Shown in pieces: positions 1 to 4,950 of a stretch of 8,755 bases of DNA. The DNA lies in the NCBI GenBank assembly GCA_023432235.1, contig JAEYUX010000054.1:1-8755 (forward strand). The letters run 5' to 3'. How positions within the stretch are numbered: position 1 is the first letter of the stretch; the number at the start of each line of letters is the position of its first letter. Source of the DNA: Actinomycetes bacterium. GTDB lineage: Bacteria; Actinomycetota; Actinomycetes; Actinomycetales; Demequinaceae. A program made the translations under genes and the position numbers. The notes under the pieces are model-generated. The model saw only the letters and a list, made by a program, of their open reading frames with translations. It did not search any database and was not told where the DNA came from.

Positions 1-143
1 TGTACACCGCCATGCGGCGCGACAAAAAATCCCGCGGCGACGTGCTTCGCTTCGTCGTTCTTCACGGCATCGGCAACCCGCAACGCCTTGAGGGGCCGGA
101 CCCCACGTTGTTGGCTGCCGCTTACGACGCAATTACCCGCTAG
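1..143 (+). CDS. aroB: 3-dehydroquinate synthase, C-terminal fragment
   Basis: This is the last 46 codons of a gene that begins before the window, read from base 3 to the TAG at 141-143. AroB converts DAHP to 3-dehydroquinate in the cytoplasm, the second step of the shikimate pathway. The fragment carries the family's C-terminal signature: a MRRDKKSRGD segment (fragment residues 4-13) followed by the LRFVVL strand and a LEGPDP motif, ending in the usual short helix. The catalytic metal and NAD sites lie upstream and cannot be inspected. The gene reads towards the minus-strand membrane-protein gene and overlaps its stop codon within one CTAG. Its normal actinobacterial partner aroQ lies beyond that gene. 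Identity is confident from motif match and gene order. Confidence 0.92.
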   Translation, partial: YTAMRRDKKSRGDVLRFVVLHGIGNPQRLEGPDPTLLAAAYDAITR

Positions 144-1834
144 TTCTTGTCGAGAGCGTCTGTGTAGACCCACACCGCGGCGGAATTCCACATGGTGAAG
201 GGAACGCGCTGGTAACCGGCTTGCTCCATGTACGGCCACTCGGGAGCGGGGCCGATGACGAGTTGGCGCCCATAGTCACCACCAAGTTCGACGATGTCGA
301 CGTTTCCCACAAGTTCAAGCTGAAGCTTGTTACGTGCGGCGCAACCGACGAGGTCCGCCGCGAACGTGATATCGGTGTTCTCAATACCTCCGATGTAGCC
401 ATAGAGCGGGCTACGCGCGCGCACTTCTTCCTCAAACGTGTCGACATTGCGAACGTCCGTGACAAGCGTGACAGTCGACGCAATGGCAACGGCAGCCACC
501 AGTGCGACGATGGGACGCTTGCGCATTACCCACATCGCCACGCACGTCGAGATCGCGGCGAGGCTTGCGAGCAAAATTGCTGGCCGGTCGTCGCCCGCCA
601 GAGGATCAAGCACGGGGAGGAGCCCCGGCACCGCGAACGGAATCCATGTGCCGTCTGGGTTCAAGCGGGGGAGTACGGCGGCAATGAACAGGAGTACTCC
701 CGCCACGGCGATGACGGCAGCACGGTTCGTCACATGCCGGCGCTGCCGCGAGCAGAAACTGACAAGTCCAATAACAACGAGCGGCACCAGGAATGGATCG
801 AGATAACGCCCAAAGAACGGTAGATCGATGCGCACGCCGTATTCTGCAGATGACGCCAGGAGTAGCACGGTTGCGCCGCCCATTGCGACAACACTCGCGG
901 CAATGTAGGTGTGCCAATCAGCGAGGCAGTCGATCCGGCGTGTACGCCACTTGCTCCGCAACTGGCTCGCAACGGCGAGCGCGCCGAGCACCGTGAGCAA
1001 CGACCATGAGGCGACCTGGGTGAACAGCTGTCCGGATATGACTTCAAGCACGCGCAGAGGTGTGGTGCCCGCAAATAGGTCGTCCGTTCTCGAGTCGTTG
1101 GGGAACAGTTGGGCCCCAACGACCTTCATTCCTATGTATCCCGCCCCGCTGAGAACGACAATCGGCGCGGAGGCTCCAAGTGCATGGGTCCATCGAGATG
1201 CACCCCGCCATACACGGACGCAGACCCATACGACGGCAACAATGGCGAGTGGGTATGCACGCGCGTGGAGTGCGGCCGCCGTGCCAACGAGAACCCCGAA
1301 TGCGACATAAACCGCCGCCGTGCTGCTCTTTGCGAGGCGAAACGCATAGAGGCTCGCGGTCACGACAACCAAAGTGAGGGGGTTTTCCGCGATCACATAG
1401 TTATCGAGCAAAGCGCGGGCGGGTACGACGGTCACCAGTGCGCCAATAAGGAGCGATGGCCACGTCGAAGCCCCCAAGTCGCGAGCGAGCAGCGCCGCGG
1501 GCCACATCGCGGCAGCACCGATCAGGGCGCTCACGATGACCGCTAACTGATAGACAGCAAGATTCGAGACAGGCAACCACCACAGAGGGGCGAGTACTGC
1601 GGAGTAGCCGACGGCGTAACTCGAGCCGCACAGGCTCCAGTCTGCGCCTTCTCCCGCTATCACATGAGCACCAGCGAGATAGCCAACCTCGTCGAACAGG
1701 TACATCGGGCCTACTGATCGGGCAGCGATGATGACGTGGATTGCGATCACTGCGAGCGCAAACGCGAGAGGCGCAAATCTCATCAGGGCAGCCCGCATGT
1801 CAGAGGTGCTGGAGACCGCATCCGTCTTGCGCAT
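140..1834 (-). CDS. polytopic membrane protein, probable GT-C fold glycosyltransferase
   Basis: The 564-residue product has roughly 11-12 hydrophobic segments (about 20-38, 72-90, 92-118, 126-165, 172-208, 220-240, 265-292, 308-328, 340-360, 372-388, 418-458) and a soluble C-terminal tail of about 100 residues (465-564). After the first membrane segment comes an acidic FDE at 47-49 followed by Tyr52, as in the first extracytoplasmic loop of GT-C enzymes, which use polyprenyl-phosphate sugars. LHARAYPLA at 189-197 and FGRYLDPFLVPL at 341-352 resemble other conserved GT-C/PMT-like segments. By family knowledge it would glycosylate a lipid, polysaccharide or protein on the outer face of the membrane; donor and acceptor cannot be told. 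No Shine-Dalgarno precedes ATG 1834, but a TAGCCT hexamer ends 6 nt before it, so a leaderless start is likely. Met13 and Met18 are alternatives without better signals. Some rare codons occur (AGA 19, ATA 59), but pyrB also uses AGA, so transfer is not proven. Confidence 0.72.
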   Translation of the reverse strand: MRKTDAVSSTSDMRAALMRFAPLAFALAVIAIHVIIAARSVGPMYLFDEVGYLAGAHVIAGEGADWSLCGSSYAVGYSAVLAPLWWLPVSNLAVYQLAVIVSALIGAAAMWPAALLARDLGASTWPSLLIGALVTVVPARALLDNYVIAENPLTLVVVTASLYAFRLAKSSTAAVYVAFGVLVGTAAALHARAYPLAIVAVVWVCVRVWRGASRWTHALGASAPIVVLSGAGYIGMKVVGAQLFPNDSRTDDLFAGTTPLRVLEVISGQLFTQVASWSLLTVLGALAVASQLRSKWRTRRIDCLADWHTYIAASVVAMGGATVLLLASSAEYGVRIDLPFFGRYLDPFLVPLVVIGLVSFCSRQRRHVTNRAAVIAVAGVLLFIAAVLPRLNPDGTWIPFAVPGLLPVLDPLAGDDRPAILLASLAAISTCVAMWVMRKRPIVALVAAVAIASTVTLVTDVRNVDTFEEEVRARSPLYGYIGGIENTDITFAADLVGCAARNKLQLELVGNVDIVELGGDYGRQLVIGPAPEWPYMEQAGYQRVPFTMWNSAAVWVYTDALDKN

Positions 1835-1840
1835 TCGCCC

Positions 1841-1846
1841 AGGCTA
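1841..1846 (-). promoter_or_regulatory. putative -10 element of a leaderless promoter for the membrane-protein gene
   Basis: On the minus strand the bases read TAGCCT, a match to the actinobacterial TANNNT pattern. Exactly 6 nt (1840-1835) separate it from the ATG at 1834, which puts the expected transcription start on or next to the A of the start codon. There is no recognisable -35 and no Shine-Dalgarno. This is inference from spacing. Confidence 0.45.
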
Positions 1847-1859
1847 TCGGTCACGCCGC

Positions 1860-1865
1860 TACGCT
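1860..1865 (+). promoter_or_regulatory. putative -10 element of a leaderless promoter for aroQ
   Basis: TACGCT fits TANNNT and is followed by exactly 6 nt (1866-1871) before the ATG at 1872, so transcription would begin at the start codon. The bases before the ATG (cttggccc) contain no Shine-Dalgarno, which fits a leaderless message. No clear -35 is visible. The 9-mer CGCTACGCT containing this hexamer recurs upstream of pyrR. Confidence 0.5.
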
Positions 1866-1871
1866 TGGCCC

Positions 1872-2315
1872 ATGAGTCAGGTCATGGTGGTCAATGGACC
1901 CAATCTCGGCCGTCTGGGCAGCAGGGAGCCGGAGAAGTACGGTTCCACCACTCTCGAGGAGCTTGCGGCGCTAGCGATGCAGTGGGGTGCGGAACGCGGG
2001 CTCGAGGTGGTGGTCCGGCAGTCGGATAACGAGGCCGACCTTGTCGCGTGGATGCACGAAGCCGTTGACACCGGCACCCATGTTGTGATCAATCCGGCGG
2101 CATTCACCCACTACTCGTACGCGTTACGGGACGCCTGCGCGCTCGTGACTCGCGAGGGCCTTGTGCTCGTCGAAGTGCACATCACCAATCCGCACGCACG
2201 TGAGGAGTTCCGTGCCACCTCGGTCATTTCCGCCGTGGCGACGGGAACCGTTGCCGGATTTGGTATCGATTCGTATCGTCTGGCGCTCGAAGCCGTCGCC
2301 GCGCGCGTCGGCTAG
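1872..2315 (+). CDS. aroQ: type II 3-dehydroquinate dehydratase
   Basis: AroQ dehydrates 3-dehydroquinate to 3-dehydroshikimate, step three of the shikimate pathway, as a cytoplasmic dodecamer of small subunits. The 147-residue length is typical. NGPNLGRLG (8-16) and REPEKYG (18-24) supply Asn11 and the catalytic Tyr23. NPAAFTHYSYAL (74-85) binds substrate, EVHITN (101-106) holds the catalytic His103, and a basic segment (Arg110, Arg114) follows. The frame is open further upstream, but ATG 1872 gives the correct family N-terminus and lies 6 nt after a -10-like hexamer, so I choose it; there is no Shine-Dalgarno. The gene should follow aroB directly but is separated from it by the minus-strand membrane-protein gene, so it probably relies on its own promoter. 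The next gene, efp, begins 41 bp downstream. Confidence 0.95.
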   Translation: MSQVMVVNGPNLGRLGSREPEKYGSTTLEELAALAMQWGAERGLEVVVRQSDNEADLVAWMHEAVDTGTHVVINPAAFTHYSYALRDACALVTREGLVLVEVHITNPHAREEFRATSVISAVATGTVAGFGIDSYRLALEAVAARVG

Positions 2316-2318
2316 ACT
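2313..2318 (+). promoter_or_regulatory. putative -10 element for efp, overlapping the aroQ stop codon
   Basis: TAGACT fits the actinobacterial TANNNT -10 pattern, and its first three bases are the aroQ stop codon. A start of transcription near 2325 would leave a leader of about 30 nt that contains the efp Shine-Dalgarno AAGGA at 2347-2351. No convincing -35 is seen 16-19 bp upstream. This is a sequence-pattern inference only. Confidence 0.4.
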
Positions 2319-2356
2319 CAACGTCGGCCTTTTCTCCCAACCAAACAAGGACAACT

Positions 2357-2920
2357 GTGGCGACCTCGAACGACATCAAGAACGGTTCAGTGCTCAACCT
2401 CGATGGCAACCTGTGGTCTGTTGTGGAGTTTCAGCACGTCAAGCCGGGCAAGGGCGGCGCCTTTGTGCGCACCAAGCTGAAGAACGTGCTCACCGGCAAG
2501 ATTGTCGACAAGACGTTCAACGCAGGTACGAAGGTGGACTTCGAGACGGTTGACCGTCGCACGATGCAGTACCTGTACTTTGACGGCACCGACTACATCT
2601 TCATGGACCCGAACACCTTCGATCAGGTCTCGGTGAGCCCAGCGGTCATGGGGGACGCGACGGACTTCCTGCTTGAGAACGAGAACGCGATTATCGGATC
2701 GCACGCAGGCTCGCCCATCTTCCTTGAGCTTCCCGCTTCAGTGGTCCTCGAGATCACGTACACCGAGCCGGGCCTCCAGGGTGACCGCTCGTCCGGCGGC
2801 ACCAAGCCGGCCACGCTCGAAACAGGCCGGGACATCCAAGTGCCGCTCTTCCTTGAAGCGGGTACCAAGGTCAAGGTCAACACCTCGTCAGGTGAGTACC
2901 TGGGCCGGGTCAACGACTAA
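2357..2920 (+). CDS. efp: elongation factor P
   Basis: EF-P binds the ribosome between the P and E sites and relieves stalling at consecutive prolines. The 187-residue product has the standard three-barrel length. The N-terminal KOW-like domain (about 1-65) carries the loop HVKPGKGGAFVRTK at 27-40, with Lys32 at the tip that contacts the P-site tRNA. The middle OB domain (about 66-128) contains the YLYFDG and FMDPNTFDQ strands. The C-terminal OB domain (about 130-187) has the EPGLQGDRSS signature and a GTK run. The start is GTG 2357, with AAGGA at 2347-2351 spaced 5 nt away. The loop is PGKGG, not the PGKGP of mycobacterial EF-P; no EF-P modification gene (epmA, epmB, ymfI) is in view. nusB begins 1 nt after the TAA stop, so the two are probably cotranscribed. 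Confidence 0.96.
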   Translation: MATSNDIKNGSVLNLDGNLWSVVEFQHVKPGKGGAFVRTKLKNVLTGKIVDKTFNAGTKVDFETVDRRTMQYLYFDGTDYIFMDPNTFDQVSVSPAVMGDATDFLLENENAIIGSHAGSPIFLELPASVVLEITYTEPGLQGDRSSGGTKPATLETGRDIQVPLFLEAGTKVKVNTSSGEYLGRVND

Positions 2921-2921
2921 C

Positions 2922-3350
2922 GTGTCGGCACGTTCCAAAGCACGCAAGCGAGCGCTCGACGTTCTCTTTGAGGCGGACCAGCGAGGCGCCGACATTCAGA
3001 CCGTTCTCGAGGAGCGCTTGCGCGAATCGGGGCGTCAAACGCCGTTGCCCGAGTACGCAATACAGATCGTGCGCGGGGTCGCCGAGCACCGGTACCAACT
3101 TGACGCGCAAATTGCTTCCGCATCGCCTGAATGGCCGCTGCACCGGATGCCTGCGGTTGACCGGGCACTCTTGCGCATCGGCCTGTGGGAGATCGTCCAT
3201 TCGGCCGACGTTCCTGGACCCGTCGCAATCGACGAGGCAAAGGCACTGGCCGCCGACCTTTCGACGGATGATTCGGCACGCTTTGTGGGCGGGGTCCTCG
3301 GCAGTTTTGTGTCCGACGCTGCGTCTACCGAGCACGACGCGACGCAATAG
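2922..3350 (+). CDS. nusB: transcription antitermination factor NusB
   Basis: NusB binds boxA RNA together with NusE (ribosomal protein S10) and promotes antitermination, especially of rRNA operons. The product is 142 residues and all-helical in character. It opens with the RSKARKRALDVLFEAD segment (residues 4-19), the basic arginine-rich N-terminus used in RNA binding. Further family marks are VRGV about residue 50, the PLHRMPAVDRALLRIGLWEI stretch about residues 71-90, and IDEA followed by a late FVGGVLG (about 126-132). Start GTG 2922 lies one base after the efp TAA and has no good Shine-Dalgarno, so translation is probably coupled to efp by reinitiation. An in-frame opening further upstream only overlaps efp and lacks family similarity. 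A perfect 9-bp hairpin straddles the stop codon. Confidence 0.94.
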   Translation: MSARSKARKRALDVLFEADQRGADIQTVLEERLRESGRQTPLPEYAIQIVRGVAEHRYQLDAQIASASPEWPLHRMPAVDRALLRIGLWEIVHSADVPGPVAIDEAKALAADLSTDDSARFVGGVLGSFVSDAASTEHDATQ

Positions 3351-3359
3351 GTCGCGTCG
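3335..3359 (+). terminator. perfect 9-bp GC-rich hairpin at the nusB end
   Basis: CGACGCGAC at 3335-3343 pairs perfectly with GTCGCGTCG at 3351-3359 around a 7-nt loop (gcaatag) that contains the nusB stop codon. The position, ahead of the pyrR promoter-like region, suits a terminator separating efp–nusB from the pyr operon. There is no U-tract after the stem, as is common for candidate terminators in actinobacteria, so termination is only a possibility. It could instead affect mRNA stability. Confidence 0.4.
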
Positions 3360-3391
3360 CCGCGTCGCCGAGCATCGGCCGCGGGCTGCGC

Positions 3392-3397
3392 TACGCT
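3392..3397 (+). promoter_or_regulatory. putative -10 element of the pyr operon promoter
   Basis: TACGCT sits within the 9-mer CGCTACGCT that also precedes aroQ. Transcription would begin near 3404, just before the CCCCTTT segment of the PyrR leader, giving a 5' leader of about 48 nt. The -35 region is not recognisable. The fit with the start of the leader structure raises my confidence slightly. Confidence 0.45.
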
Positions 3398-3408
3398 AAC
3401 TCACGAAA

Positions 3409-3445
3409 CCCCTTTAAGTGCCGTCCTGTGAGGCGGAGAAGGAGG
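3409..3445 (+). promoter_or_regulatory. PyrR-binding leader RNA that sequesters the pyrR ribosome binding site
   Basis: The RNA contains GUCCUGUGAGGC at 3423-3434, matching the conserved PyrR binding-loop core (UCCNGNGAGG). It can fold as CCG 3421-3423 with CGG 3434-3436, a bulged U3424, then CC 3425-3426 with GG 3432-3433, closing a UGUGA loop. A lower stem pairs CCUUU 3411-3415 with GAAGG 3438-3442, which covers part of the AAGGAGG Shine-Dalgarno at 3439-3445. UMP- or UTP-bound PyrR stabilising this fold would block pyrR translation and, through the overlapping genes, the rest of the operon. The absence of a terminator hairpin with a U-tract after the loop argues against Bacillus-style attenuation. 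Mycobacterial pyr leaders are known to act by translational repression. Confidence 0.78.
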
Positions 3446-3451
3446 TCGCCA

Positions 3452-3997
3452 GTGACTGGCACCATTCTTGGCGCGCCCGATATGGCTCGCGCGCTTACCC
3501 GCATTGCTCACGAGATTCTCGAACGCAATGGCGGGCCGGACGACATCGTCCTTCTTGGCATTCCCACCCGCGGTCTTCCGCTCGCGCGGCGGCTCGCGGA
3601 ACGCATTGCGCGTGCAGAGCCAACTTTCGACCCTGAAAGCCGTTGTGGGTCGCTTGACATCACGATGTACCGCGACGACCTTCACCGCCAGCCAACGCGG
3701 CCTATCGGTCCCACCTCACTCCCAACCCACGGCATCGACGATGCAATCGTCGTGCTCGTCGACGACGTCTTCCACACCGGTCGCACCATTCGTGCCGCTC
3801 TTGACGCAATCAAAGACTTTGGACGTCCGCGCGCGGTCCAGCTTGCAGTCCTCGTTGATCGCGGTCACCGCGAGCTCCCGATTCGCGCTGACTTTGTGGG
3901 CAAGAACATTCCGACGTCCCGTAGCGAACGCGTCGCGGTGCGCCTCGAGGAAATTGACGGAGACGACGCCGTCACTCTGACAGGAGGAGACCGGTGA
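3452..3997 (+). CDS. pyrR: pyrimidine operon regulator PyrR / uracil phosphoribosyltransferase-like protein
   Basis: PyrR senses uridine nucleotides and binds the pyr leader RNA; members of the family also often have uracil phosphoribosyltransferase activity (uracil plus PRPP to UMP). The 181-residue product has the type I phosphoribosyltransferase fold. The PRPP-binding motif VLVDDVFHTGRT is at 101-112, LGIPTRG at 35-41 precedes the flexible loop region, and the conserved DRGHRELPIRADFVGKN lies at 137-152. Arginine-rich elements typical of RNA binding are present (Arg74, Arg137, Arg140). I choose GTG 3452 because GGAGG at 3441-3445 is 6 nt upstream. The frame is open further back to an ATG-like start near 3428, but that lies inside the binding loop and would add non-family arginines. 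It is the first gene of the pyr run, and its TGA overlaps the pyrB GTG by 4 nt (GTGA). Confidence 0.95.
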   Translation: MTGTILGAPDMARALTRIAHEILERNGGPDDIVLLGIPTRGLPLARRLAERIARAEPTFDPESRCGSLDITMYRDDLHRQPTRPIGPTSLPTHGIDDAIVVLVDDVFHTGRTIRAALDAIKDFGRPRAVQLAVLVDRGHRELPIRADFVGKNIPTSRSERVAVRLEEIDGDDAVTLTGGDR

Positions 3998-4950
3998 AAC
4001 ACCTCCTCGGCACCGAGACGCTGTCCCGCGAAGAGGCGATCCTCATTCTCGACACGGCTGAGCAAATGGCCGCAACGCAAGAGCGCGAGGTTCGCAAACT
4101 CCCAACGCTCCGCGGAAAAACGGTGGTCAACCTCTTCTTTGAGGACTCGACCCGCACTCGCATGAGTTTTGAGGCAGCGGCCAAGCGCCTCAGTGCTGAC
4201 GTCATCAATTTCTCCGCCAAAGGCTCAAGCCTGTCAAAGGGAGAAAGCCTCAAAGACACCGCACTCACCTTGCAGGCCATGGGTGCCGACGCTGTGGTGA
4301 TCCGCCACTGGGCGTCCGGCGCCGCGTACCAACTTGCCCAAGGCGAATGGCTTCACGGCTGCGTGCTCAACGCAGGCGATGGCACGCACCAACACCCCAC
4401 CCAAGCCCTACTCGACGCCTATACGGCCCGCCGCCACCTCGTCGGCACGCCCACCGGCGCTGGCCTTGACGGACTACGGATCGCCATCGTCGGCGACATT
4501 CTTCATTCACGCGTAGCCCGCTCAAACGTCTTCCTTCTCACCACCCTTGGCGCGAAAGTGACACTTGTCGCCCCGCCGACGCTCGTGCCAGTTGGCATTG
4601 GACCGTGGCCAGTCGACCTCTTCCACAGCCTTGATGCGGCGATTGAAGCGCACGAGCTCGACGCCGTCATGATGTTGCGTGTTCAGCGCGAAAGAATGAC
4701 CGGCGGGGGAGCGGCATTCTTCCCGAGCCCGGAGGAGTACACCCGCCTATTCGGCCTCGACGGTGCTCGATTGTCGCGACTTCCTGAGCACGCGATTGTG
4801 ATGCACCCGGGTCCGATGAACCGGGGCCTTGAGATTTCTGCGGAGGCGGCCGACAGCTCGCGTTCCGTCATTGTTGAGCAAGTGGCAAATGGGGTGGCAG
4901 TGAGGATGGCTGCGCTCTATCTGTTGCTTGCGGGAGAGGAGCGCGTGTGA
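3994..4950 (+). CDS. pyrB: aspartate carbamoyltransferase catalytic subunit
   Basis: PyrB joins carbamoyl phosphate and aspartate to give carbamoyl aspartate, the committed step of pyrimidine synthesis. The 318-residue length is normal for a catalytic chain. Carbamoyl-phosphate residues are present in STRTR (52-56), the 80s loop SSLSKGES (78-85, Lys82) reaches the neighbouring subunit's site, HPTQ is at 134-137, and HSRVARS at 171-177 follows. RVQRER (229-234) is the aspartate loop and HPGP lies at 271-274. No pyrI regulatory chain is visible, as expected outside enterobacteria, so control probably falls to PyrR. Start GTG 3994 overlaps the pyrR stop (GTGA) and has AGGAGG at 3982-3987, 6 nt away. 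The 3' end overlaps pyrC in the same way. Confidence 0.97.
   Translation: MKHLLGTETLSREEAILILDTAEQMAATQEREVRKLPTLRGKTVVNLFFEDSTRTRMSFEAAAKRLSADVINFSAKGSSLSKGESLKDTALTLQAMGADAVVIRHWASGAAYQLAQGEWLHGCVLNAGDGTHQHPTQALLDAYTARRHLVGTPTGAGLDGLRIAIVGDILHSRVARSNVFLLTTLGAKVTLVAPPTLVPVGIGPWPVDLFHSLDAAIEAHELDAVMMLRVQRERMTGGGAAFFPSPEEYTRLFGLDGARLSRLPEHAIVMHPGPMNRGLEISAEAADSSRSVIVEQVANGVAVRMAALYLLLAGEERV

Noticed and set aside
126..172. Possible terminator at the aroB/membrane-protein junction
   Set aside because: Only a GACGC/GCGTC pairing with a long loop and a 4-bp GTGT/ACAC stem were found; too weak to call.
221..823. Plus-strand open frame of 200 codons opposite the membrane-protein gene
   Set aside because: Its product is rich in Arg, His and Asp with no family motif or ribosome site, and it is fully antisense to a hydrophobic reading frame with clear membrane segments. 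It is a mirror of high-GC coding.
1109..1546. Plus-strand open frame antisense to the membrane-protein gene
   Set aside because: Low-complexity, charged product without recognisable domain or start signals; explained by codon bias of the opposite strand.
1728..1871. Upstream in-frame extension of aroQ
   Set aside because: It would add 48 residues unlike the family, overlap the divergent gene and lack a ribosome site; ATG 1872 gives the canonical N-terminus.
3428..3451. Upstream in-frame start for pyrR inside the leader
   Set aside because: It falls within the PyrR binding loop and adds an arginine run not seen in the family; GTG 3452 has GGAGG at ideal spacing.
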